Program-made: the position numbers and the translations under genes | In this document: one piece after another, positions 1 through 6,913 of the stretch | How positions within the stretch are numbered: position 1 is the stretch's first letter | How the letters are laid out: the number at the start of each line of letters is the position of its first letter | Assembly: GCF_050729195.1 (NCBI RefSeq) | Contig: NZ_JBOHKS010000004.1 | Location: 1-7,842, forward strand | Direction: 5' to 3' | DNA length: 7,842 bases | Source of the DNA: Hypericibacter sp050729195 | GTDB lineage: Bacteria > Pseudomonadota > Alphaproteobacteria > Dongiales > Dongiaceae | The notes under the pieces: generated by a model | The model's database searches: none | Seen by the model: only the letters and a program-made list of their open reading frames with translations | What the model was told of the DNA's origin: nothing

Positions 1-2187
1 TTGGCCGTCGCCGCGCTCGCCGTGGCGGCCGCCGCAGCCGCATCCATGCCGGGAGCGCCGACCGCCCACGGCGACTGTGGCGCTGGCGAACTCGATCCCG
101 GCCTCCTTGAAGCCAATGATCAGACGCTTCATCGCCTCGCGCTGGACGTAGGTCGGCCGAACCGGGCGCACCGTCATCTTGAAGCGCATCACGGTGGCGG
201 TATCGGCCACCTCCGCGATCCCCTGCAGCTTGAGCGGCTCCAGGAAGTCGCTCTTGAACTGGGGGTCCTCCATCATCGCAAGCCCGATCTTCTTCGTGAC
301 CTTGCGCAGCTTGTCGAGATCGGTGTCGCGCACCAGCCGAAGATTGAACTTCAGCGTCGACCAGTCGCGGCTGAAATTCGTGATCTGCCCCAACTGCCCG
401 AAGGGGATCGTGTGGATCTGGCCGTTCTGATGGCGCATGCGGATCGAGCGCAGAGTGAAGCCCTCGACGGTGCCCTTGGCCTTGCCGACATCGATATACT
501 CGCCGACCCGGAACGCGTCGTCCGCCAGATAGAAAAGGCCCGAGACGATGTCATGGACCAGGGTCTGGCTGCCGAACGAGATCGCGAGGCCGAAGATCGA
601 GGCGCCGGCGATGACCGGCGTGATGCTGACGCCCAGGCTCTCCAGGATCGTCAGGGCCGCCGTGATGATGATGATGATGCCGAGCATCAGCCGCAGGATC
701 GGCGCCAGCGTCTCGAGGCGCGTGGCGCCAACCGAGGTGGCGCCGGTTTCGCTCTCCGGCCCCGTGACTCCTGCCCTGGGCCGGCCGCGCCGCCGCTCGG
801 TGGCGAAGTGAACCGCTTCCCACGCGAAGTAGGCCATGAGCGCCGTCACCACCGTCGTTGTCCAGGCGTGGCTGAATCGGCTCCACTCCTGTTCGTCGAC
901 GAGGTTCAGGACGTCGACGGCCCAGGTCCGCACCAGGACCGCGGCCGCGATGACCCACATGGTGGCACGAATGGCCCGCACCAGAAAAGGAAGCAGCCGG
1001 CCGGGATCCGTGCTGCCGGATGCCGCGAGGACGGCCGCGCGATGATGGCGGATGATGAAGGCCCACAGCGTCTCGGCCAGAAGCAAGCCCAAGATGATGT
1101 TCACCGTGAGGATGGCGCCGAAGGGAAAGACGAAGAGGTCCGAGACCGCGTCATAGATGCGACCCAGACCGAGAACGAGCAACAGCGGCAAGGCGATCCA
1201 GTGCCAGTGCTGGGCGAGTGCCATCCTGATGCCGCCCTTGCCGCCGCCTTCGTCTCGGATCAGCCCGAGCAGCCACACGGTGATATCCGCGCGCAGCATG
1301 AAGAGAACCACGATGAAGATGGAGAGTTCGACCGTGCCATTCGTCAGGATCGCGGCGGAAATGGCGGCCGGCGAAGTCAGCAAGCCGATCCAGGCCCGAC
1401 CGATGATGCCGACCAGAACTGCGAACCCGAACAGGCCGAAGATCCGATGCGCGCTCGCGTCGGGAACCGGCGCGATGCGCATGACCTGCAGGTCGGGCCG
1501 CAGATAGAGCCGGAACAGCAGCAGGAACATCCGCCAGGTCACGAGGCCGCGGAGGACGATCCCGGCAACCTCGGTCTGAAACCCGGCCCGCGCGAACAGT
1601 GACCCCAATGCCACTTGCACCAGGAGCCAGAGAGCAACGAGGGCAAGCGCGTCCAGGAACGCCACGGCCGCCACGCGCCATAAGCCGCCGATGGCCGTGA
1701 ACTGCCGCACGATGCTCTCACGCCTGCCACGGGTCAGCCGACTGATGCCGAATTCGGCGAGAAGCGCGGCGACGACACTCAGGAGCAGCAAGCCGAGAAA
1801 GCTCCCCAGGCCCCGGCCGCCCGTGCTCGGTTGATCCAGCCGGTCCGGCACCAGCGACAATTCTCCCCAGAGCTCGGGATAGCCTTCCATCACCGTCGGG
1901 ATCGAATCGATGATGTTGCGGATCCGTCCGACCAGCTGCGCCTCCTCGCCGGCAGGGGCCGGTTTGGCCGCAGCCACCGGCGCCGCCGGGACGACGCCGT
2001 TTTCCGTGAGCGTCTGGATGACGGACTGACCGACCGCTTTGACCAGATCGTCATATTGCTGCTGGGTCATTCCCGCCGGCGGCGGCGTTGCGGCGTCGGC
2101 CGAAACCGCAAACAAGGGAGGCAGAAGAAGCCCGATCGCCACGACGCAGGAACGAATAACGGCACCCACGGCAGTACCTCGCTTCAT
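1..2187 (-). CDS. MscS-family mechanosensitive ion channel, large YbiO-like form (3' end outside window)
   Basis: The frame is open from ATG at 2187 to the window edge (729 codons, no stop), so the gene is 3'-partial. It encodes an inner-membrane channel that probably opens under membrane tension and releases solutes on hypo-osmotic shock. Residues 1-32 look like a Sec signal peptide (KR, then a hydrophobic core, then a SADA-like cleavage region). A periplasmic part of about 100 residues follows, with an Ala/Pro linker near 67-80. About ten hydrophobic segments lie between 128 and 520. The MscS core begins near 522: a pore-helix region rich in Gly/Ala (AGASIFGLAISFGSQTLVHD, 527-546), then the beta domain (GTVEGFTLRSIRMRHQNGQIHTIPFGQL, about 572-599) and the alpha/beta domain to about 707. 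The length and layout resemble E. coli YbiO (741 residues). The last 20 or so codons turn Arg/Gly/Cys-rich, while another frame reads Ala-rich, so a frameshift near bases 50-70 is possible. Family assignment is firm; conductance and gating are unknown. Confidence 0.93.
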   Translation of the reverse strand, partial: MKRGTAVGAVIRSCVVAIGLLLPPLFAVSADAATPPPAGMTQQQYDDLVKAVGQSVIQTLTENGVVPAAPVAAAKPAPAGEEAQLVGRIRNIIDSIPTVMEGYPELWGELSLVPDRLDQPSTGGRGLGSFLGLLLLSVVAALLAEFGISRLTRGRRESIVRQFTAIGGLWRVAAVAFLDALALVALWLLVQVALGSLFARAGFQTEVAGIVLRGLVTWRMFLLLFRLYLRPDLQVMRIAPVPDASAHRIFGLFGFAVLVGIIGRAWIGLLTSPAAISAAILTNGTVELSIFIVVLFMLRADITVWLLGLIRDEGGGKGGIRMALAQHWHWIALPLLLVLGLGRIYDAVSDLFVFPFGAILTVNIILGLLLAETLWAFIIRHHRAAVLAASGSTDPGRLLPFLVRAIRATMWVIAAAVLVRTWAVDVLNLVDEQEWSRFSHAWTTTVVTALMAYFAWEAVHFATERRRGRPRAGVTGPESETGATSVGATRLETLAPILRLMLGIIIIITAALTILESLGVSITPVIAGASIFGLAISFGSQTLVHDIVSGLFYLADDAFRVGEYIDVGKAKGTVEGFTLRSIRMRHQNGQIHTIPFGQLGQITNFSRDWSTLKFNLRLVRDTDLDKLRKVTKKIGLAMMEDPQFKSDFLEPLKLQGIAEVADTATVMRFKMTVRPVRPTYVQREAMKRLIIGFKEAGIEFASATVAVGGRRSRHGCGCGGRHGERGDGQ
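2177..2180 (-). promoter_or_regulatory. Shine-Dalgarno-like GAGG that favours an alternative GTG start for the MscS-family gene
   Basis: On the minus strand GAGG lies 7 bases before a GTG at 2169, which is codon 7 of the longest reading frame. The ATG at 2187 has only a GACGG directly abutting it, which is too close to act as a ribosome binding site. Starting at 2169 would still leave a plausible signal peptide with one Arg before the hydrophobic core. I kept the ATG as the outer boundary because Lys-Arg at positions 2-3 also makes a good signal-peptide n-region. Confidence 0.4.
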
Positions 2188-2369
2188 CCGTCAATGAATG
2201 TCAGATCAGGCTCGGCGTTTGGCGCGTCCTGACAAGTCTTTGGAATGATGTCCGATTGGCCGATTTCAACTCTACGCCGGCGGTGGAGCCGTCGCCATCT
2301 CGATGAGATTGCGATCCTGCCCGGAAGACCGGGAGGAAAGGCGGGCGGCGCAGGGCCGCCGCCGGCGCC
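2188..2369. other. Intergenic gap between the RatA/COQ10-like gene and the channel gene
   Basis: This 182-base stretch holds no convincing reading frame on either strand. Its upstream half, next to the RatA/COQ10 stop codon, contains two small hairpins. Its downstream half should hold the channel promoter. A TTGAAA is visible on the minus strand around 2267-2262, but no good -10 box follows at the right distance, so I do not call a promoter. Confidence 0.5.
2320..2363 (-). terminator. Two small G/C-rich hairpins after the RatA/COQ10-like gene, possible weak terminator
   Basis: Read on the minus strand, GGCGGC (2360-2355) can pair with GCCGCC (2349-2344) across a 5-base loop. Further on, CCCGG (2333-2329) pairs perfectly with CCGGG (2324-2320) across a TCTT loop. 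Both lie within about 50 bases after the TAG of the upstream gene. Neither is followed by a run of T, so a classical intrinsic terminator is not shown. They could instead protect the 3' end of the mRNA, or be chance structures in G/C-rich DNA. Confidence 0.3.
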
Positions 2370-2819
2370 CTAGGCGATGTCGCGTCCGTAGAGCTGCTTG
2401 GCCCGGGTCTCGAAGGCCGTGACCATGCGCCTAACGGCCTCGTTGAAGAGGACGCCGATCACCTTCTGCAGCAGGGCCGACTTGAACTCGAAATCGACGA
2501 AGAAATCGACCCGCGTGCGATTCTCGCCCTCGGCGATGAACTTCCAGTGATTGTTCAGATAGCGGAACGGCCCGTCGACATAGCTGACGTCGATGCGATG
2601 GTTGGCGCGGTCGGGCTTCACGATCGAGGCGAAGCGCTCGCGGAACATCTTGAAGCCGATCACCAGATCGGCCTCCATCGTGCCGTCCGGCAGCTGCTTG
2701 CGGATGCGAGCGCCCACGCACCAGGGCAGGAACTCGGGATAGCGCTCGACATCGGCGACGAGATCGAAAAGCTGCGCCTGGCTATAGGGCAGGACGCGCT
2801 GTTCGGCGTGGGTGGGCAT
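2370..2819 (-). CDS. RatA/COQ10-type START-domain protein (SRPBCC fold, probable coenzyme Q-binding)
   Basis: The 149-residue protein is the usual size for the family often annotated either as 'RatA-family toxin' or as ubiquinone-binding COQ10. It has the typical N-terminal signature: residues 14-34 include AQLFDLVADVERYPEFLPWC. The central beta strands hold GFKMFRERFAS (55-65) and GPFRYLNNHWKF (83-94), and a C-terminal helix covers about 115-145. Members bind hydrophobic ligands, and the mitochondrial relatives help coenzyme Q function in the respiratory chain. In an alphaproteobacterium, beside lipA, the COQ10-like role is more likely than the ribosome-binding toxin role described for E. 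coli RatA. The gene starts 27 bases after the lipA stop, so it is probably in the same operon. The 5' leader just before ATG is pyrimidine-rich (CCACCTCCTCCC) and has no Shine-Dalgarno; no other in-frame start is nearby. Confidence 0.92.
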   Translation of the reverse strand: MPTHAEQRVLPYSQAQLFDLVADVERYPEFLPWCVGARIRKQLPDGTMEADLVIGFKMFRERFASIVKPDRANHRIDVSYVDGPFRYLNNHWKFIAEGENRTRVDFFVDFEFKSALLQKVIGVLFNEAVRRMVTAFETRAKQLYGRDIA

Positions 2820-2846
2820 GGGAGGAGGTGGACCGGCGCCAGAGGA

Positions 2847-3803
2847 TCAGGCGTGGGCGGCGGCGAGCTTCGCCAGCCGGGCCGCCTTGAGCCGTTCGAA
2901 ATCCTCGCCCGCATGGTAGGAGGAGCGCGTCAGCGGTGAGCTTGCCGCCAGCAGGAACCCTTTCGTCAGCGCCATGTCGCGCATCCCGGTGAACTCGGCC
3001 GGCGTCACGAAACGCTCGACCGCGTGATGCTTGGGCGTGGGCTGCAGATACTGGCCGATGGTGATGAAATCGACGTCGGCCGAACGCAGATCGTCCATCA
3101 CCTGCGCGACCTCGTCCTTGGTTTCGCCCAGCCCGACCATGATGCCCGACTTGGTGAAGCGCGACGGGTCGAGCTCCTTCACCCGCTGCAGCAGCCGCAG
3201 CGAATGGAAATAGCGAGCGCCCGGCCGCACCTCGCGATAGAGCCTCGGCACGGTCTCGAGATTGTGGTTGTAGACGTCGGGCCGCGCCTCGACGACGATC
3301 TCGAGCGCGCCTTCCTTGCGCAGGAAGTCCGGCGTCAGCACCTCGATCGTGGTCTGGGGCGCCGCCGCGCGGATGCGCCGAATCGTTTCCGCGAAATGCG
3401 CGGCCCCGCCATCTTCGAGATCGTCGCGATCGACCGAGGTGACGACGATGTGATGCAGGCCGAGCTTGCCCACCGCCTCCGCCACATGGGCGGGCTCATG
3501 CGGATCGAGCAGATCCGGCCGCCCGGTGGCGACATTGCAGAAGGAACAGGCGCGGGTGCAGACCGAGCCCAGGATCATCACGGTGGCGTGCTTCTGCTTC
3601 CAGCACTCGCCGATGTTCGGGCAGGCCGCCTCCTCGCAGACCGTGACCAGGCCCAGCTGGCGCATCAGCGCGCGGGTTTCCTGATATTCACGCGACATCG
3701 GCGCCCTGACCCGGATCCAGTTGGGCTTGCGCGCGACCGGATTGTCCGGCTTGTGGGCCTTCTCGGGGTGGCGGAGCCTTGGAACGGTGGCGGATTCGGT
3801 CAT
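2847..3803 (-). CDS. lipA: Lipoyl synthase, radical SAM enzyme
   Basis: LipA inserts two sulphur atoms into octanoyl groups on carrier domains such as that of E2, completing the lipoyl cofactor. The 318-residue protein has both iron-sulphur signatures. The auxiliary cluster ligands are C56, C61 and C67 (CEEAACPNIGEC). The radical SAM CxxxCxxC is C82, C86 and C89 (CTRACSFC). The conserved C-terminal RSSY, whose Ser helps bind the auxiliary cluster, is at 293-296. HNLETVPRLYREVRPGA (180-196) and VGLGET (223-228) are also typical. I chose ATG 3803 over an upstream TTG at 3854, because the extra 17 residues do not look like LipA and would overlap the preceding small gene. No clear Shine-Dalgarno precedes the ATG; the stop codon of the small frame lies 4 bases upstream, so translational coupling is possible. 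Its partners E2 and E3 are encoded upstream on the same strand. Confidence 0.97.
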   Translation of the reverse strand: MTESATVPRLRHPEKAHKPDNPVARKPNWIRVRAPMSREYQETRALMRQLGLVTVCEEAACPNIGECWKQKHATVMILGSVCTRACSFCNVATGRPDLLDPHEPAHVAEAVGKLGLHHIVVTSVDRDDLEDGGAAHFAETIRRIRAAAPQTTIEVLTPDFLRKEGALEIVVEARPDVYNHNLETVPRLYREVRPGARYFHSLRLLQRVKELDPSRFTKSGIMVGLGETKDEVAQVMDDLRSADVDFITIGQYLQPTPKHHAVERFVTPAEFTGMRDMALTKGFLLAASSPLTRSSYHAGEDFERLKAARLAKLAAAHA

Positions 3804-3807
3804 GGGG

Positions 3808-4075
3808 TCAGGATACCGGTTGAAAGCCCAGTTTCGCCAGGGCCTCTTGAGCAAGGCTTAAGACCCTCGGGACGTCATTGATATCTTCGAAGGTGAGGCA
3901 AGGGTTTCTGACCCGGCCCTGGCCTTGCATATCTTCTCTCTGGAAGCCGAATGCAAGATCCCCACTGCCGTCAGGCCGAATCTTTGAAGCAGAGCGATTG
4001 ATAAGATCGAGGGAAGAGCATGAGATCGGCGCTACCATCGTCACCGAGCTCGAGCATGGTATCCAGTGTTCCCAT
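3808..4075 (-). pseudogene. Small unrecognised gene, apparently split by a +1 frameshift
   Basis: An ATG at 4075, only 3 bases after the stop of the upstream gene, opens a frame reading MGTLDTMLELGDDGSADLML and on to FKDSA, ending at a TGA (3973-3971). From about 3984 the next frame continues as plausible protein: KIRPDGSGDLAFGFQRED, then TFEDINDVPRVLSLAQEALA, then KLGFQPVS, stopping at 3810-3808. This second part has acidic/hydrophobic helix spacing and does not look like a random frame. The two parts together span 268 bases (3n+1), so removing one base would give about 88 residues. I do not recognise the family and see no signal peptide or membrane segment. It could be a decayed gene, a sequencing error, or a programmed frameshift. 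The only in-frame ATG of the second half is at 3930. GC is lower than in lpdA or lipA. Confidence 0.5.
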
Positions 4076-4078
4076 GGA

Positions 4079-4726
4079 TCAGCGATCTGCGGCTGTTTGA
4101 GAATTGACCCAAGCCTGACGCGCTTTCTCCGCCATCGCAAAAACAAACCTGGCATGCTCAATCTCTTCCAAAATCAGCTTGGCCTTCTTGGAGGCACTCA
4201 GCTTTTTCCCTCTGAGTAGTTCATATTCCGTGGTCCCAAGGATGACAGAACCTGTGCCGTCAGCTCTTTCCGCGACTTCGACCGGTGTCAAAGGGTCGTA
4301 GACAACTGACGTTGGCCGCTGCTTGGATTTACGATCAAACGAAAGCACCCGGCGATCGGTGAGGGCATAAGACAGCCCCGGTAAAAGGCGAACGCGGGAT
4401 CGCCAGGCGAGAAGTACCCTTGCAAGGCCAAAAAGTAAAAGCAGAGCAAAGTACGATAGGGCCAACAGAAATCCTACGATGAGGTCGAATTGCCACGACC
4501 GGCTGGGATCTTTGTATTCGAGTTTGCTGGCGATGAGCACCGTCACGCCAGCCAGTAGCAGTGGCAGTATTTTGTATTTTTTCCATGCGCTGGCAGTGGT
4601 CATCGGAGGACGAAACCGGGCCGGCCCCGGCCGACCGGTCCATATGATCTTCTCCCCCGCCTCAAGATAGGGCTGGAGCAACGCCCGATCGAGCAGCGCC
4701 GATGCGGGGTCGCTGCCCTCGCCCAT
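4079..4726 (-). CDS. Membrane protein of unknown function with PH-like C-terminal part
   Basis: The 215-residue product is probably an inner-membrane protein. An N-terminal segment has LEAGEKIIWTGRPGP (21-35), a pattern common in bacterial PH-domain membrane proteins. Two hydrophobic helices follow, about 53-67 and 82-107. The pattern SYALTDRRVLSFDR (119-132) then begins a beta-rich, PH-like part, and a charged helical tail (about 178-207) includes LEEIEHARFVFAMAEKA. I infer that the C-terminal part is cytoplasmic. The ATG at 4726 is preferred, 10 bases after the lpdA stop. An in-frame ATG at 4780 would add 18 residues that are only the shifted reading of the lpdA end. No Shine-Dalgarno is visible, so coupling to lpdA is likely. 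Base composition is lower in GC than the neighbours (about 52% in 4441-4500 against about 72% in 5041-5100, counted by eye), which suggests later insertion into the operon. Its function is not known to me. Confidence 0.82.
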   Translation of the reverse strand: MGEGSDPASALLDRALLQPYLEAGEKIIWTGRPGPARFRPPMTTASAWKKYKILPLLLAGVTVLIASKLEYKDPSRSWQFDLIVGFLLALSYFALLLLFGLARVLLAWRSRVRLLPGLSYALTDRRVLSFDRKSKQRPTSVVYDPLTPVEVAERADGTGSVILGTTEYELLRGKKLSASKKAKLILEEIEHARFVFAMAEKARQAWVNSQTAADR

Positions 4727-4736
4727 TCGTGCGATG

Positions 4737-6134
4737 TCAGATGTGGAGCGCGCGTCCATAGGCGTCGAGCACGCTCTCATGCATCATCTCGGAGAGCGTC
4801 GGGTGCGGGAACACGGTCGCGATCAGCTCGGCTTCGGTGGTCTCGAGCGTTCTCGCGATGGCGTAGCCCTGGATCAGCTCGGTCACCTCGGCGCCGATCA
4901 TATGGGCGCCCAGGAGCTCGCCGGTCTTGGCGTCGAACACGGTCTTGACCAGGCCCTCGGGCTCGCCCAGCGCGATCGCCTTGCCGTTGCCGATGAAGGG
5001 GAAGCGCCCGACCTTGACTTCATGGCCCTTGGCCTTGGCCGCGGCTTCGGTCAGGCCGACACTCGCCACCTGCGGCAGGCAGTAGGTGCAGCCCGGGATG
5101 TTGTCCTTGTTCATCGCATGAACGCCCTTCAGGCCTGCGATCTTCTCGACACAGATGACGCCCTCATGCATCGCCTTATGCGCCAGCCAGGGCGGCCCGG
5201 TCAGGTCGCCGATGGCATAGATGCCGGGCTCACCCGTGACGCCCCACTCTTCGGTCACGACATGGGTCTTCTCGACCTTCACTTGCGTGCCTTCGAGGCC
5301 CAGATTCTCGACATTGCCGACGATGCCCACCGCGAGAATGACGCGATCGACGGTGATGTCTGATGATTTTCCGCCAGCCTCGATCGTCGCGGTGACATTG
5401 TCGGCGCCCTTCTTGTGGGCCTTCACCGTGGCCGAGAGCATGATCTTCATGCCCTGCTTCTCGAACGCCTTCTTGGCGAACGCAGAGATCTCGGCATCCT
5501 CGACCGGGAGCACGCGGTCCATCACCTCGACCACCGTCACCTCGACGCCGAAATTGCGATAGAAGCTGGCGAACTCGATGCCGATGGCGCCGCTGCCGAT
5601 GACGAGGAGCGATTTCGGCATGGCGGGCGGCACCATCGCCTCGCGATAGGTCCAGACCAGCTTGCCGTCGGGCTCGAGGCCGGGCAGCGCGCGGGCGCGG
5701 GCCCCGGTAGCGAGGATGATCGCGGGTGAGGCGAGATCGGCCACCGGCTTGCCGCCCTTCGTCACCGTCACTTTGCCCTTGCCGGCGAGCTTGGCGTCGC
5801 CGTCGAACACCGTGATCTTGTGTTTCTTCATCAGGAACTTGACGCCGTTCGAGAGCTGGTTCGCCACCTTGCGGCTGCGCTCCACCACCTTCGAGGGGTC
5901 GTAGCTGATCTTCTCCGCGCTCAGCCCATAAGCCGCCGCGTTCTTCATGTTGTGATAGATCTCGGCCGAGCGCAGCAACGCCTTGGTCGGGATGCAGCCC
6001 CAGTTGAGGCAGATGCCGCCCAGATTCTCGCGCTCGACGATCGCGGTCTTCTTGCCGAGCTGGGCCGCGCGGATCGCGGCCACATAGCCGCCGGGGCCGC
6101 TGCCGATGATGACGATGTCGAAATTCTCGGCCAT
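4737..6134 (-). CDS. lpdA: Dihydrolipoamide dehydrogenase (E3)
   Basis: E3 is the FAD enzyme that reoxidises dihydrolipoyl groups on E2 and reduces NAD+. The 465-residue protein is full length. It shows the N-terminal FAD-binding GSGPGGYVAAIRAAQLG (11-27) and the redox-active disulphide C42-C47 (GGICLNWGCIPTKAL). NAD binding is at VIGSGAIGIEFASFY (178-192), and the second FAD motif is GIYAIGDLTG (304-313). The C-terminal interface domain carries the catalytic pair H444 and E449 in HPTLSE. No lipoyl domain is fused to its N-terminus, unlike some E3 proteins. The ATG at 6134 has a strong Shine-Dalgarno: AGGAG at 6146-6142, 7 bases upstream. The gene follows the GST gene by 30 bases. Being close to pdhC, it probably serves pyruvate dehydrogenase first, though E3 is often shared with 2-oxoglutarate dehydrogenase and the glycine cleavage system. 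Confidence 0.97.
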   Translation of the reverse strand: MAENFDIVIIGSGPGGYVAAIRAAQLGKKTAIVERENLGGICLNWGCIPTKALLRSAEIYHNMKNAAAYGLSAEKISYDPSKVVERSRKVANQLSNGVKFLMKKHKITVFDGDAKLAGKGKVTVTKGGKPVADLASPAIILATGARARALPGLEPDGKLVWTYREAMVPPAMPKSLLVIGSGAIGIEFASFYRNFGVEVTVVEVMDRVLPVEDAEISAFAKKAFEKQGMKIMLSATVKAHKKGADNVTATIEAGGKSSDITVDRVILAVGIVGNVENLGLEGTQVKVEKTHVVTEEWGVTGEPGIYAIGDLTGPPWLAHKAMHEGVICVEKIAGLKGVHAMNKDNIPGCTYCLPQVASVGLTEAAAKAKGHEVKVGRFPFIGNGKAIALGEPEGLVKTVFDAKTGELLGAHMIGAEVTELIQGYAIARTLETTEAELIATVFPHPTLSEMMHESVLDAYGRALHI

Positions 6135-6164
6135 TCAGCCTCTCCTGAGCTCGGCTCTTGCGTT

Positions 6165-6806
6165 TTAGATCGGCTCGCTGCCGAAATGATACTGCCAGAC
6201 CGGCGCCACCTTGGGCCGCGCCGCCGTCACGCGCACCATGTCGGCGAGGCGTGGGCAGTTGTCGATGACCCAGTCGCGCACAGACCAACGCGCCAGCACG
6301 CTGAGATAGAGATCGAGCGCGGAATAGCGCTGACCCAGCGCATAGGGCCCCGGCTTCAAATGGGTCTCGACCATCTGCCAGAAGCGCTCCAGATCCTTCA
6401 TCGCGACTCTCTCGGCGCCCGGCGCCGCGGCCTTGTCCTCGACATAGCGGTCGGGATAATCGACCCGGCCGATCGCCTCATAGATGTTGTTGGAGGCGAA
6501 CATCAGCCAGCGATAGAGCCGACCGCGGTCGCTGGAGTTCGCCGGCGGCAACAATCCCGCCTCGGGATGACGCTCGCAGACGATCAGCAGGCAGGCGGCG
6601 GATTCCGTGACGATCGTGCCGTCCGGCAGCTCGAGCGCCGGGATGCGGCCCAGCGGATTGACCTTGCGATAGGCGTCTCCCCATTGCTCGTTGCCGGCGA
6701 AGTCGAGCTCGAGGATCTCGGCCGGCGCGCCTACCTCCGCCAGCGCCATTTCGATCGGGACGGAGCCGCAGCGCTTACAGCCATAGAGCTTGTAGGGAGG
6801 GTTCAT
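6165..6806 (-). CDS. Glutathione S-transferase family protein
   Basis: The 213-residue protein has the two-domain GST layout. The thioredoxin-like N-terminal domain starts KLYGCKRCGS (6-15). It contains NPLGRIPALELPDG (50-63), with the cis-proline P56 that contacts glutathione, and the glutathione-binding ES pair at E68-S69. The all-helical C-terminal domain includes YALGQRYSALDLYLSVLARW (155-174), with the conserved Asp (D165) of the N-capping motif. The catalytic residue is uncertain: C10, C13 and S15 are all near the usual position. The substrate cannot be read from the sequence; detoxification, a lyase or a redox role are all possible. The gene stands between pdhC and lpdA, 30 bases before lpdA and 171 bases after pdhC. 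It is probably co-transcribed with lpdA. The region before its ATG at 6806 has only a weak G-rich ribosome binding site. Confidence 0.9.
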   Translation of the reverse strand: MNPPYKLYGCKRCGSVPIEMALAEVGAPAEILELDFAGNEQWGDAYRKVNPLGRIPALELPDGTIVTESAACLLIVCERHPEAGLLPPANSSDRGRLYRWLMFASNNIYEAIGRVDYPDRYVEDKAAAPGAERVAMKDLERFWQMVETHLKPGPYALGQRYSALDLYLSVLARWSVRDWVIDNCPRLADMVRVTAARPKVAPVWQYHFGSEPI

Positions 6807-6857
6807 GGGGCACCCCGTCGATGATCAGCAACCAGACTGCGGCCACCCCCCTTCCGC

Positions 6858-6884
6858 ACCTTCCCCCTCAAGGGGGGAAGGGAT
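6858..6884 (+). repeat. Palindromic intergenic repeat, copy 1
   Basis: This 27-base core folds on itself: CCTTCCCCC pairs with the GGGGG AAGG arm across a short TCAAG-type loop. It is the inverted counterpart of the copy at 6914-6940, differing at two positions only. The similarity continues more loosely outward, to about 6846. Palindromes of this style (C-run, TCAAG, G-run) are, from general knowledge, frequent in intergenic DNA of alphaproteobacteria; I cannot count genome copies here. Confidence 0.75.
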
Positions 6885-6913
6885 TCTGGTGGAGCGTCGC
6901 CCTTCGAATTTTC

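Noticed and set aside
663..679. Run of GAT/ATG triplets as a possible phase-variable microsatellite
   Set aside because: It is only about five units, changes in triplets keep the frame, and it encodes five Ile within a membrane helix (codons 504-508).
1..1602. Long open frame on the plus strand (533 codons)
   Set aside because: It lies antisense to the MscS-family gene, whose minus-strand frame shows clear membrane segments and the MscS core. The plus-strand translation is rich in Arg, Asp, Gln and His, with no domain.
3804..3854. TTG start adding 17 residues to lipA
   Set aside because: The added sequence overlaps the end of the small gene and is unlike LipA N-termini; ATG 3803 gives the family's usual length.
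3024..3881. 285-codon plus-strand frame
   Set aside because: It is antisense to lipA, which has all its iron-sulphur motifs in the minus-strand frame.
3878..4219. 113-codon plus-strand frame in the lower-GC stretch
   Set aside because: No ribosome binding site or recognisable domain, and it opposes the membrane-protein gene and the small broken gene, which both read better.
4727..4780. Upstream ATG starts (4780, 4759) for the PH-like membrane protein
   Set aside because: The extra residues are the out-of-frame reading of the lpdA end, and no better ribosome binding site precedes them.
5230..6288. 352-codon minus-strand frame overlapping lpdA
   Set aside because: It is lpdA read one base out of phase: Arg-rich, repetitive, without motifs.
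5820..6824. 334-codon plus-strand frame over lpdA and the GST gene
   Set aside because: It is a mirror of two well-supported minus-strand genes and crosses the gap between them; its composition is typical of antisense frames in G/C-rich DNA.
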